A stretch of 64,000 nt of DNA from Aphelenchoides besseyi (lineage: Eukaryota > Nematoda > Chromadorea > Rhabditida > Aphelenchoididae): positions 8,370,001 to 8,434,000 of the forward strand of contig JAMPIQ010000003.1 of the NCBI GenBank assembly GCA_024699855.1, in the 5' to 3' direction. Of this stretch, positions 1 to 13,319 are shown in pieces. The first letter of the stretch is position 1. Every line of letters starts with the position of its first letter. The notes under the pieces are model-generated. The model was not told the DNA's origin, searched no databases, and saw only the letters and a program-made list of their open reading frames with translations. A program made the translations under genes and the position numbers.

Positions 1-18
1 ATATATATCGTCTTTCAG

Positions 19-96
19 GTTAGTTTGATGATCTTACTGTTGCCCGTCGTAGTTCAATTGTTTGCTCCGAATAACACTAGAGAAGAAGTCGTTTAG
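19..96 (+). CDS. 3' terminal exon of a gene cut by the window edge (uncertain)
   Basis: A TTTCAG acceptor at 13-18 precedes an open frame that ends at TAG 94-96. The frame is hydrophobic (SLMILLLPVVVQLF) and then polar (APNNTREEVV). It could be a C-terminal membrane segment with a short tail. Alternatively, ATG 28 with a donor near 49 could be the first exon of the small ORF that follows. Too short to identify. Confidence 0.2.
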   Translation, partial: VSLMILLLPVVVQLFAPNNTREEVV

Positions 97-128
97 TCTC
101 TTGAACTAAACTAACCGAGTTATTCCAG

Positions 129-371
129 TGGACGCGATTGCTTGTATTCACCGCAATTTTGGTTTTTATCACAACGATGATGTTCAATCTGACCGCAGAA
201 GGAACTCCGAGAGCTTGGGCCCGCGAGATACCCATTCAAACGGTTACAGATGTGCAAACTTTGTCCCAACAACGACAACAAGCTCCACAACCCATCTTTC
301 GACCCTGCAGTATCGATGACGGTAGATTCGAGTTTCTTGATCGAAGTCGAACGAACTTCACGAAACAATGA
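129..371 (+). CDS. Small signal-peptide or membrane protein, uncharacterised
   Basis: The frame opens after a TTCCAG acceptor (123-128) and ends at TGA 369-371. It starts with a hydrophobic stretch (LLVFTAILVFITTMMF), followed by a polar segment rich in Gln and Thr and a single Cys. There is no ATG at its start; the first ATG is at 180 inside the hydrophobic run, so an upstream exon is needed, possibly ATG 28 joined through a GTAGTT donor. The total would be under 100 residues, the size of a small secreted or neuropeptide-like protein. No known family recognised. The opposite strand is also open over this interval, which weakens the call. Confidence 0.3.
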   Translation, partial: WTRLLVFTAILVFITTMMFNLTAEGTPRAWAREIPIQTVTDVQTLSQQRQQAPQPIFRPCSIDDGRFEFLDRSRTNFTKQ

Positions 372-811
372 TTTCACGAAAACGGTCAATAAACTATAAC
401 CTTTGACAAGTTCTCCATTGGGTTCTCGCAACGAAGGACCTTCAAAATGTTCGCTATAAAATGTGGCGCCTAAAAATTGCGGCAGTCGCTTCGAGCTGAC
501 GGTCGTTGAAGTTTTCAGCGGGTTTCTAGAAATTTCCGTTCGTCGACAAACAATTTCTTTTACTGCACAGTCATCGTCGAGGTGCCTTTCAATTGGTTGG
601 CCGCTCGTTCACTTTCGAATGAGTTTCACGATACCCTCCGAGCATCTGACGTTTGTTATCTCGCTAATAGGTTACATCATCTCTTTCGCTTGTTTTCAAG
701 CGAGGCGCCAAATGGCAGAGTGATTCAACGCGTTCATTCGCATGTTTTGATTTCGCCAAAACCAACGCGGCGCTTGTTTTCGCTCTTCCGTCTCCTACTC
801 AGTTTATTTTC
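372..811. other. Intergenic, probable promoter of the next gene
   Basis: No convincing coding exon. A TATAAA-like sequence near 453 and pyrimidine-rich stretches before 812 fit an upstream region for the gene starting at 812. Confidence 0.4.
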
Positions 812-2048
812 ATGTTGAAATACGCTACCGGAACGACAATGCTGAAGTCGGAAGTGAACATCGAAACCGTTGATATTGTTGAGTCGAACGAGTTTCCATC
901 TGTGGATGCTCAGCCATCAGAATTGACAATGTCGATGACGGTAAACGAAATGAACTTTGAACTCTGAACAATTTCCGAGTTTTTAGGCCCAAACCTCCAG
1001 CGCAGATGTTTTGAACGATAGTCGGGTGGCTGCCGAAGAACTGATTCAGTCGGTCAATGAGCAGGGCCAATTGACCGAAGAACAATTTCATGAGCTGAAG
1101 TTGAAAGCCCAAGACATCTACAAACATTCTCTCGAGTGCGATGTGAACAGTCCGGAAATCGAAGAGTTTATTCGTAAAATCCAAGACCTCAAGTACACCG
1201 CCGATGCGACTCAGATCGCACGTTCCATGAGCGAAACAGTCGTCAAATTTCACGCCGAGATGTCGAACATCGCCGCTCAACGAGCCGAAGAAGATCGTGA
1301 ACGGTCAGTTGAAATTTTGTTTGTGAATTTCGGTTGTTTGTTGTTTCAGTATCTCCAAAATGATCGACATTATCAGCGCCGAAGACAACGGTGGTCATGC
1401 GCCGCCAGGTTCCCCAATCGAACCGGTCGAGGAGCTGGTCGAAAAGTTCGAGCATCAAGTCGAAGAGGAGAAGAAGGAAGCCGAAGCGTGTGAAGTGTGT
1501 CAACACGATCATTCGAACATTCAACATGTCAAAGATCCCGAAGAGAACGAGGAACTACTGGAAGTCAAAACAGCTGAACCAGCAAGCGAAACGTCGGACG
1601 TGAGAACGGCCGAATTGCAGTTGTTAAACAAAGACAACGACTTGCCGATTATTCCGCTTTCGTCTCCGATCTACAAGTCGTAAGTTTGATTCGTTCAAAT
1701 CGATTGCAATTTCGGTTTTGTAGGACAATCGAATCAAAATCGTTGTGTCATGATAGCTCCAAGTCCATGACTTTGGATTCAACTGCTAATACGGAGAAGA
1801 AAAAGAAGAAAAGTGGTCTGCGTCGTGCGATCGCCGTTGTGCGTCGAGGTTCGCAACGTTTGAAAGATCGAATTCTGGGACATCATCACAAAGAGAAAGC
1901 CGAGGTTTCGACTACGGAGACTCAGACCGCCGTTCTCAATGACGATTCTCAAACCAACATTCCGACTTCGCCAGTGGCTTCGAGCTCCGCCATTCGACCC
2001 AAATCTGTTCCGCCTCGACCTCCATTGCCAACTGAATCGCAAGCATAG
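812..2048 (+). CDS. Uncharacterised acidic/lysine-rich protein, 366 aa
   Basis: Four exons (812-940, 987-1303, 1350-1679, 1724-2048) join in frame through GT...AG introns of 44-46 nt, giving 366 residues from ATG 812 to TAG. Residues about 55-170 are Glu/Gln-rich and probably helical (coiled-coil-like). The middle is very acidic and holds a CEVCQHDH cluster. A basic patch (KKKKKSGLRRAIAVVRRG) sits near residue 280, and the C-terminus carries proline motifs (PPRPPLP) of the type bound by SH3 domains. There is no signal peptide or membrane segment, so it is probably cytoplasmic or cytoskeletal. No family recognised. The exon structure and codon continuity make it a real gene. Confidence 0.75.
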
Positions 2049-2284
2049 GAACGTGTAACAACTTGAATTTGCAACCGCTAAATCTTAACTTTATGTTCAC
2101 ATTTATCTTTTTTTACGGAGTCTTGTTTTTCGTTGTTGACCGTTGATTCCTTTTTTTATAAACTCGAGTAAAAGAATGACGAGCTAAACCTTTGTTTGAA
2201 ACCAAAATATTATTCATTCATCCATCACAATGAAATCATTTTGTTTGTGGTCATATTGATCACTCGAGTGGTATTGCTTTCGGA
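2049..2284. other. 3' end of the acidic protein gene and spacer before the copine
   Basis: T-rich sequence; no coding exon seen. It separates two genes on the same strand by about 240 nt. Confidence 0.4.
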
Positions 2285-4474
<2,190 letters not shown>

Positions 4475-4746
4475 AGTGTTGACGGTTTTGATCGAAGGAA
4501 TAAACACACACATTTCTTTGGTGATTTTGAACACATGTAATACTGAAGAGTCTTTGGATTTGCTATTTCAATTACAAGCCTAACACGATCATTGAAATTG
4601 CTCGATCTGTCAATTCCAAGCATTCTGTCGACCATGAAGAATATCTGAGAAAGTGATTCCAACTCGAATATCTCACACACTAATTAGCAACATTTATTTC
4701 AATCGAAAACACTGAGATACTTGCAACTCATTCAATTCGAGATTGT

Positions 4747-4762
4747 AGCCCTAAAAAGGGCT
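4747..4762 (-). terminator. Histone-type 3' stem-loop of the H2B gene
   Basis: Read on the minus strand: AGCCCT, loop TTTT, AGGGCT, a perfect 6-bp stem with a 4-nt loop. It is preceded by CAAAAC and lies 70 nt after the H2B stop. The same 16 nt occur after H3 and H4. This is the SLBP-binding 3' end signal of replication-type histone mRNAs. An AATAAA follows further downstream (complement of 4693-4698). Confidence 0.9.
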
Positions 4763-4831
4763 GTTTTGGATCAGAATATTTGTTTGTTGTTGGGACCGTT
4801 CAGTTTACAACGTCCATTGGAGTCGAGATGC

Positions 4832-5244
4832 TTACTTGGCTGCGGTGTACTTGGTAACAGCCTTGGTACCTTCGGACACGGCGTGCTTGGCCAACTCTCC
4901 GGGAAGGATAAGACGAACAGAAGTTTGAATTTCGCGAGACGAAATCGTCGACTTCTTGTTGTAGGTGGCCAAACGCGAAGCTTCTCCGGCGATGCGTTCG
5001 AACACGTCGTTGACGAACGAGTTCATGATCGACATGGCCTTCGATGAGATTCCAGTGTCGGGATGGACCTGTTTCAAGACACGGTAGATGTAGACACTGA
5101 AATCGACAGAAACAATGAAATAAACGAAAATCGAGGGACTTACGCGTATGACTCTTTGCGAGAGTGACGACGCTTCTTCTCTCCGGTCTTCTTCACAGCC
5201 TTGACGGCTTTCTTTCCCTTCGATCCAGCGGGTTTCGGAGCCAT
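4832..5244 (-). CDS. Histone H2B, 121 aa, one intron
   Basis: Two exons (5244-5144 and 5096-4832), separated by a 47-nt intron, encode 121 residues. The N-terminal tail is Lys/Ala/Pro-rich ([19 protein letters not shown]) and continues [11 protein letters not shown]. The histone fold includes [20 protein letters not shown] and ends [12 protein letters not shown]. It pairs with H2A in nucleosomes; no H2A gene is present in this window. A TATA box lies about 75-82 nt upstream of the ATG, and a histone 3' stem-loop lies 70 nt past the stop, so expression is probably S-phase linked. An intron in a stem-loop-type core histone gene is unusual. Confidence 0.97.
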
Positions 5245-5318
5245 TGCAAACGAGGAGCGGTAACAAGCAGTTGAGGAGTCTACTGAAAGACTGGTGAGGA
5301 GTGAGTGGAGAGCTACAG

Positions 5319-5326
5319 CTTTTATA
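5319..5326 (-). promoter_or_regulatory. TATA box of H2B
   Basis: TATAAAAG on the minus strand, ending 82 nt upstream of the H2B ATG. H3 and H4 have equivalent boxes at 77 nt. A GGGCG motif lies just upstream at 5352. Confidence 0.75.
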
Positions 5327-5799
5327 TGCGCGTTGGTGTTGCAGTGGAGGTGGGCGTGTCGTCGGAGAATTTTCTGCCCTCAGACCACAGATCTCCGCCT
5401 TCAATTTGCTAAGGCGGTATGCGTGTGCGTGTGCTCGGGCGGAAAAGACGTTCAGCGGTGGACGAAGATCCCGCCAAAACACGCGCCAATTTTGACCTAG
5501 AGGTTTCGCAGTATATGACCATCGAAGTTACAGTAAACGTTCATTTGGCTGATCAGAATTAGGATCCCAACACAAAAAACTCAATCAAAAGGTTTTCTAT
5601 CGGTTCTCACAAATCAATTCGTTCACGTTGAAAATGTCCGTAAAAGTGAAGCAGCAGAACGGCCAGATTTCTGGCCTTTCCTATTGAAAGAGTAGATTCT
5701 TTCGGTCTTCAGATTCTTTCTGTCAATCTCTTTTTAAAGTACAATCAAATCACATGGCAATAAGTTTATTCATCAGACTCGCTGTCAAATCAGAATTGT

Positions 5800-5815
5800 A
5801 GCCCTAAAAAGGGCT
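5800..5815 (-). terminator. Histone-type 3' stem-loop of the H3 gene
   Basis: Same 16-nt hairpin as after H2B and H4, 65 nt past the H3 stop. AATAAA follows (complement of 5765-5770), so a polyadenylated form is also possible. Confidence 0.9.
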
Positions 5816-5878
5816 GTTTTGGATCAGAAATATTGAAATGAAGCTCTGTGGCTAACGCTCGACAAAAACCGATAGTCA

Positions 5879-6396
<518 letters not shown>

Positions 6397-6453
6397 TTAA
6401 GAGCTTGGGGTTTGATCGATCAAACGGTAAAGGAACTGCACGTTGGCTAGCCC

Positions 6454-6461
6454 CTTTTAAA
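6454..6461 (-). promoter_or_regulatory. TATA-like box of H3
   Basis: TTTAAAAG on the minus strand, 77 nt upstream of the H3 ATG. A GGGCGGAGT motif on the plus strand lies 16 nt further upstream at 6477-6485. Confidence 0.6.
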
Positions 6462-6679
6462 CGCGTGAAGGGACGAGGGCGGAGTATAAGCGGCGATGAG
6501 GCGCACAGTTTTTGGCGGGAAACTGCGATCGAAGAGAAGTGGAGGTCTATGATTGAGGCCAAGGAGTACAACGATCAAAATGGACATCATTTGATTGTTC
6601 AGATCAGAAATCAGCGGGAAACTGATCATCAACAAGCAAACAGACTTCAGAAGAAATTGTTTATTGTCATTTGAAGCGT

Positions 6680-7571
6680 TTACTTCTTGCCCAACGGTTT
6701 CTTGGACTTCTCGGCTTTCGGCGATACGAGTGGTTTGTCGATGGTCTTTGAGTCTTGAGTTTTTTCCAACCCGAGCATCGCGGATTTCTTGGCCGTTCGC
6801 TGAAAATAAAGAACAATGCACACACTCAAACAACACGAATTTTACCTTCAATGGTCGTGGTCGATCGTCGAGTGTACTCGCCTCGAACGTCTCAATGGTC
6901 GTGGGATCCTTGTTGACGATTCCTTGCGGACCCAACGATGAAATGATGCGCGTGTGTTCGATTTTGGCAGGGCCCTGAACACGAACGACTAAAGAAGAAT
7001 GCAAACAAACTCACGTCCAACTTCGAATCGTGAGCACGCTCCGCAGCTTCGGGTTCCTCCTTCTCGAGCGGCATGTTTTCCTTTGCTCTGAATCCGAACA
7101 CAATTAGACGTTCAGTGTGGAACTCACTTCTGAAGCTTTGGATTGCTCATACTCGCGGTGTTGTTCCCGGTTTGGCATTCAGAAAACGTTGTTGCCATCG
7201 TTTTCGTCAGCATGTTCTTTCGGACCTTCTGTTTCAACGGCTTCTTCAGAAGATCACCCTCAGTTGTTTGGGTCGAAACCAATGGCAATTGGCGACGTTG
7301 AGTGGGCTGAGTTGGACCGGTGCTTTCGGTTGGACGTTGAGGTTGTGAAGATCCGCGATTTTCGTGTGGTCGACGAGTACACTCGACGCAAATCAGTGGA
7401 AGTACTGAAACGATGGTGATTGCAATCGACATTCAACTCACATAAGCCGGCGAATCGGACGACAATGACAATGAAGTCGAGGACGCCGTTCATCCAAGAA
7501 GACGAAAACTCAAGCCGACCGATTGCCATGAGAACGCCATACGAAACTCTCGAATCATTCTCAACAATCAT
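6680..7571 (-). CDS. Uncharacterised basic protein between H3 and H4
   Basis: At least four exons join in frame and end at TAA (complement of 6680-6682). The body is polar, with Gln/Pro/Thr-rich and Lys-rich parts (KKPLKQKVRKNMLTKTMATT, then IEHTRIISSLGPQGIVNKD). The C-terminus is basic and ends KSKKPLGKK. The 5' end is uncertain. The start is either ATG 7571 (joined through a donor near 7445, giving a hydrophobic start) or ATG 7432 in the next exon. There is no histone stem-loop after the stop; AATAAA lies about 20 nt downstream, so the mRNA is ordinary polyadenylated. A nuclear role is a guess from charge and neighbourhood only. No family recognised. Confidence 0.6.
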
Positions 7572-7675
7572 CGGTACTTTAATATGCAAATTGCAATTCA
7601 AATTTCAATAAAAATTAAGTTCAACGTAATTTCTGAGATCATAATGTTTATTCAAGAGAAAGACTGAAGAATTGT

Positions 7676-7691
7676 AGCCCTAAAAAGGGCT
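7676..7691 (-). terminator. Histone-type 3' stem-loop of the H4 gene
   Basis: Identical hairpin to those after H2B and H3, 69 nt past the H4 stop, followed by AATAAA (complement of 7647-7652). Confidence 0.9.
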
Positions 7692-7759
7692 GTTTTGGAT
7701 CAGAGTGTTGGTTTGAAAGTAATCGAAGTCGTTCTTCGTCTCGTGGAAAACAATTGGAC

Positions 7760-8190
<431 letters not shown>

Positions 8191-8590
8191 CGCCTGCTGG
8201 TTGGAGTAGTTGGGCGGAGTTTGTGGCGAGATGTCGATATGTGCAGAGAAAAGGCCGCACAACCAACGCTGTTTACTTCCCGCCAAAATCGTGTTGATTC
8301 TGGGCGTCAACAATGTTGCTATGAACAGAAATGAGATTTCATTTTGCAAGGCATTTTCGATCAATCATTGGCAAGAACTCTGGTTCCAAGCTCTAGAGAC
8401 ATTGTAGTGTTCATTGCAGATGTCCGTTTGTTTCATCAAAACAGCACTCGAGATCGTCAGAGTTATTTTGCGAGGTTGTTGATCCGAAATCCTCAGAAAT
8501 CTTTGGGCCCCTGTTGAGCAGATTTCGAAATTGAATCTGTGAGCGAATGCAATTTATGGTCTTCTCCTCATTCAACAACAGTGAGGAGAA

Positions 8591-9694
8591 CTAAACTGCT
8601 GGAAGAAGAATTCGGAGCTGAACACTCGAAATGACGTAGATTTTCACTTGATTTCCAGAAACCAGACGCAGAATTAGTTGTCGAAAGTAAACTCGATAGT
8701 TGCAAATGGAAAAAATCAGAAGAACGAAGTCAACAGACGAATGAGATGATGCCACTGAAATGACTACAGGCAGAATCGGATTGATCGTTGGCGATCCAAT
8801 GGCACTGGCAACAAGCACGAAGTATGCCGGTACTCCTAACAAAAGTATCGTTGCAATCATCTGATAAGCACAAGAGTTCAAAAGCATCAGTTGCATTCGA
8901 AAAGTGTTCGGATGAAAACGATGACTACGACGCTTGAGCAGAAAAGTGGCATAAAACAAAACCGACCACATGGAAACAATCGCAAATGCACACATTGAAC
9001 CGATTAGCAAAACAACCAATTGGACATCCTTTTGTTTGGTGGCAAAACACAAAAGTGTTGGTTCGACTTCAAACAAGCGGCTCATTTCGGCATTCTTTTG
9101 AATCAAACTCTATTTAAAATCATCGTATTTTAAGTTAGCGATATAAACGATAGTCTAGACGTGTCAGCTACAAGAAATCATTGGATAACAACTTACAAGT
9201 CCAGTTGCTTGTATAACGACGAAAAGTGCGATATGAATGTAGGGAATAAGTGCTCTGTAGATGCGAAGAATCAATGAGCTTTCGCTCATACATGCGAACA
9301 TTCGATAGTGAAGGCTGAGAACAATAGCGCAAATTTTGCCCATTCCGAAACTCAAAGTCACCAAAATGAACCATCGAGTCGAAGCATCTGATTGCGACCT
9401 GAATATTAGCGAAGAACTGAAGGCACAAAAATAGGGCATAAAAACAACTGGTGCCCAAATAGTAAGAACGGAGTCGAAGAAAAAGTTCCAAAGAGTTTGA
9501 TGCAACAAAAGGTACTTGTAAATGTGCATGTTTTTCGGAGATCCACGATAGATAACCGGTATTGAAAGAATAGCGGTTGAGATGTTGAGAATAAGCAGAA
9601 AACATTGGATGAGAGAATAGTTAAATATTTCGGATTTGGATGGAAAGTTGACCATAAGCGATTGCTCATGTGATGATGTTTTCATTTTGGCCAT
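8591..9694 (-). CDS. Nematode chemoreceptor-type GPCR (Srh/Sri-like), 338 aa
   Basis: Two exons (9694-9197 and 9109-8591) give 338 residues, the normal size for this superfamily. Seven hydrophobic segments can be followed. TM1 is near FLLILNISTAILSIPVIY; the loop SPKNMHIYKYLLLHQ resembles the SPK-M pattern of Srh/Sri receptors. The late part has FRMQLMLLNSC and a TM7 with HSSVDFVLLIF. These are divergent seven-helix proteins, usually in sensory neuron cilia, ligand unknown. Intact, no frameshift. The family letter is a judgement from motifs only. Confidence 0.8.
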
Positions 9695-10236
9695 AGACTA
9701 ACAGTGTTACACGCAAAACTTATACTTAACTTTTGCGTTTTAGTTCATTGCACCTGTCGAGAATAAAAACATGTCGTGACATTTATTGTTTGTAGTGGTG
9801 AGTGTAAACTTGCGAAAAGGAACAAGGTATTCGTCGTGTTTCTGTGAAGAGAATACAATCAAAAGCCATTGTAATTGGGCTAAACATTTCAAATGAGATT
9901 GGAATTGGGAGTTGTTTGACTTGCCAATTACTTAACGTCGTTTCTTTTGCTTCTCACGCTGTTGGTGGGTTGAATCAACGAATAAACAATGCATGTGTAA
10001 ACAGTTCATTTCCATCGATTGGGTAAAAACAATCCGCAATCTACGAGCACAAATGGATACTTCTGAAATGCAAATAGTAATTACGGTCAGTTGCTGTTAA
10101 CTAACATCCGATGGTTCAATGCTCATGGGCGTCTTCAGCGTCGCAACGATTGATCAAAAGTAGGTTGTGCGTTCTCTGTATAACCGAATCTAGGTGGCAC
10201 TATTGTTAACGGCGGTTGTTTGGTACTTCAATTCAA
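9695..10236. other. Intergenic
   Basis: AT-rich spacer between a minus-strand receptor and a plus-strand gene candidate. A 60-codon open frame at 9844-10026 lacks splice or family support. Nothing else seen. Confidence 0.4.
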
Positions 10237-10852
10237 ATGGCAAAGCGAGTCGGAATGCTGTATAAGAACCAACTTAAAGTGGTTGTTTCCCTTCCATTGT
10301 TCATCTACTGTATGGTACTTCATAGCACCTCATCCGAGTGTCCGCGCACCGGACGTGCCAGATTTACGACGACTCGTAGCATTTCCGTGATACGGTCCCT
10401 ATGCTTAAGGGTGAACTTTTCGACTTGAAGTACCTCCCAATCCAGCATTGCGTACACGTTCGACCAAGCGAACGACATATGAAGTCGTGGTTGATCGATA
10501 TCATCCTGAAAACAACCAGTTTAATAGGTTCATTGTAATCAGCTTACGATTTTCAAGCTGGCAAAGAAAATCATGTCAGAAGCTTTTCGCAGTTTTCAAC
10601 TCCGGCATTGCTGCTCATGGTCATCTGGGTGTTGTTTTTTTTATCGCACAGAATAACAATCAACCAACTAGCAGTCGAAGTCTGAGAATGATGAATTCAA
10701 CGATGGAGTTTCGCAGAAGTAGAGTTTCATATGCAAATTTTGTGACTCGAGAAGATTTGCACAAGACAAGGAGCGTTAACAGTCTCGATTTCGAGTCTGA
10801 CATTCCTGTAAAACATCCATTAAATATCAACATTTTAAGAAAAGATAATTAA
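10237..10852 (+). CDS. Possible small single-pass membrane protein
   Basis: ATG 10237 opens a signal-peptide-like start (VVVSLPLFIYCMVLHSTSS) followed by ECPRTGRARFTTT. A join from a GTAGCA donor near 10375 to the CCAG acceptor near 10446 keeps the frame into LRTRSTKRTTYEVVVDRYHP. A 30-nt intron (GTTCAT...TTCAAG) then leads to a hydrophobic run (LFAVFNSGIAAHGHLGVVFF) and a basic, Ser/Asn-rich tail to TAA 10850-10852. The model is a secreted N-terminus, one membrane helix and a cytoplasmic tail, about 165 residues. Both splice choices are inferred and the first donor is weak. No family recognised. Confidence 0.35.
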
Positions 10853-11550
10853 CTTACACAGTCGACATGTCAATTTGAACTGATTTTAACATGTTGGTCG
10901 ATGCCAATCGAATCTTTTTTCATTTTTTGACGTTGAATACCATAATATTTTGACGTCTGAAACACAACAATTTGTTCAACATTAGCTTTAAGATAACAAA
11001 ACCCTTACCTCAATATTCTATTAGCCAAACGAAAATCGCGAGCTAAAGCTCACCAATTTCAATGATCCCAAAGACACAAGAACGTTCATCAGAAATGAGC
11101 TCATTTCAGATCCAATAACAATTGGTATTGCCTTAAAATAGCGACTAGATTCCGTTCAATAGTATGTGTATGCCTGATGAAAATTCCCGTTGTCTGAACG
11201 CCGCGCTTTGCTCAAATCGACCGCACCTTCATGCTGTGAATCTCCAATTTAAAAAAGGCGTCAATCGTTGATGGAGCTTATGCTATCAATCCGACGCTAT
11301 TTCCAAGTGTTTGGACAGTGAAGAACAGCTGTGTCTGATCGGTCGAAATGGTATTTTAATCGGAACTTTTCTGTGCAATTTCGACTTAGAAGTTCAGTTT
11401 TCAACGTTACAAACCTGCGAAAAACGAGAGCGGAAAGGTTTTCGAATTTTGATAAAAAACCGTCGACACCGAGAACCTGAATCATTTTGCTTATAAGTCG
11501 AGCAGTTGACCTACAGAATTGTCATCACGTAATTCACACGCTTTCCGCAA
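10853..11550. other. Intergenic, 5' region of the bZIP gene
   Basis: Two short frames near 11300-11490 face each other on opposite strands and look non-coding. No repeat or RNA gene seen. Confidence 0.4.
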
Positions 11551-12243
11551 ATGATCGACCATCAAGAAGAGTACAGGTCTCATTACAAAACGAATGACCG
11601 CTACCAAAAACACGCAATTTCGTCACAAGATTTTACCACTGATATTGTTGAGAAGTAAGTTTTTTCTATCATTTACAGTAAAATTGAATTGTAGAGCATA
11701 TTACTGTCAACAAACAGCCAACACAGCCTATGTGTCGACATCGCCGTGCGTGAATAGAAATTTGGAAGCAAACGATTTCCGATCTTCAACATACCTCCAC
11801 GCACCTTCCAGTTGGTTGGCAATTAAATCGGAACCTCAAGAACATTCTCTAATCGATCATTCATTCTATCCAAACTCCTCATCGTGCACTCCCAATAGTG
11901 TGATCAATTGGAATGCATATCAGCCTTCAAACCATCGATATCTTCTTTCTCAACCTCAATACTACGGACAGTAAGTTTCCCGGCTCTGATGTACCTCCTT
12001 TCACTTTGCAGCTACGCTCCAAACAACTTGAAAGAGATCGCGAAGTTTGAGCGAAAACGAGAGCGAAATCGATTGGCTCAAAGTAAATGTCGAAGACGTC
12101 GACTCGAACGTATTGTCGAATTGGAGCGTCTACTTAGACTTGAACGAGAAAGCTCTACACGTTTGATCGAAAAATATGCTCGTGATCTTCGGCAATGTAA
12201 ACTTTTGTTGGAACGTTACAAACAAGCGCGATCAATTGAGTAA
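11551..12243 (+). CDS. bZIP transcription factor, Jun/AP-1 type, 203 aa
   Basis: Three exons (11551-11654, 11695-11970, 12012-12243) join to 203 residues. The C-terminal third is a bZIP. The basic region ERKRERNRLAQSKCRRRRLE has the NxxAxxKCRxR signature of Jun/Fos proteins, including the redox-sensitive Cys. A leucine zipper follows, with heptad hydrophobics (IVELERLLRLERESS...LIEKYARDLRQCKLLLE). The N-terminus is Gln/Ser/Pro/Tyr-rich, with WLAIKSEPQEH as a possible sumoylation motif (IKSE), typical of an activation or regulatory region. It is expected to bind TRE/CRE-like sites as a dimer in the nucleus. It is shorter than vertebrate Jun. The exact orthologue is not certain. Confidence 0.9.
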
Positions 12244-13319
12244 TTGATATCATTCAATGTTAGTGTTTTGATTTGAATAAATGACCCTCAACTTCAACTA
12301 TTGAATGCTAATAAAGACATCAGTGTAAACCAACTACTAAGCTAAAACTAAACGCATTATCGTATGAGTTATGAATGAAATTTTTAGTTCAAAATTTTGT
12401 ATCCTCTCGTTTATTTATCGATGAGATGTGTTGAGCTTTGCAAGCGTTATCATTTCAATCTCTCAAAATCCTAGTTGTTAATCCATCATTCAATTCTTCT
12501 TGTTCGCTTCTTTGTTACGCCAAACCGTAACGAAGATCGTTGAACAAAGAAAACAATCTTGATAAAAATATTCAAATTGTAAACAAGTTAAGTCGAAACA
12601 CCTTCAGTGCTTACACCAATTCGATTCAATAGCCATGGAACTTGAATTTCGATGAAGCTTGAAATCCAGTTGTGACATTTAACGGAAATTTAGATGACAC
12701 ATTGGCAACGCTTGGTGCAAATCATCGACCACACACTGATGTCAGAATTATGAGAGGACGCGTAAACAAACAAAATTTGATGAGTTTTTCAGTTTTTGAT
12801 CATTTGATTGTTCCGGCCGTGCCTCACGGATTCCTTCGCTTTCCAGCTAAACTGCTTAAGGCGCAGAACGATGGCTCATCGCCCGCTAATACCTTTGCTT
12901 GAACTTTTCAACAGAAACGCCCAGCCACTTGTGTTCGAGTGTACGTCCAAATTACGAAGCAGAAAGCGTCTGCGCCAATGTATTTACAAGTTTCATCTGC
13001 TTACGTGTCCGGTGATTAAGAAGTAGCCACGACAGTTGTTTACCTTTCTCTTTAACGCTCAATTTTTTTGAGAACTTGTGAATTTCTTAAAATAGTCAGA
13101 TCGACTTTGACAGTGACTTTCATTCCTCCTCCCCACAATGATCACGGCAAAGACAAAGAACGTTCGTTTGGGCCGATCACTACCAAAGAATTCGAACTCC
13201 TTTTTCCTATAAACTACTGAAACACCGAAACAAAATGAGGAACATATTTATTCGGCGAAAGAGATAATTTGGGAATGGGAGCGGTCGATGCATTGCTGGC
13301 CATCGGAGGAGCCGAACGG
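12244..13319. other. Intergenic
   Basis: 3' region of the bZIP gene, then spacer. A 72-codon plus-strand frame at 12808-13026 (basic, TSKLRSRKRLRQC) is the best coding candidate but has no clear start context or splice partners. No RNA gene or repeat seen. Confidence 0.35.

Noticed and set aside
825..1280. Long minus-strand open frame opposite the acidic protein
   Set aside because: It is the shadow of a spliced plus-strand gene with continuous phases; no splice signals or family on the minus strand.
5500..5800. Histone H2A gene expected in the cluster
   Set aside because: No H2A sequence on either strand anywhere in the window.
10237..10640. Insulin-like peptide
   Set aside because: An alternative frame shows a CC...CC cluster, but the B-chain cysteine pattern and spacing are absent.
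12808..13026. 72-codon plus-strand frame
   Set aside because: No promoter, splice or family support; length is within chance for this base composition.
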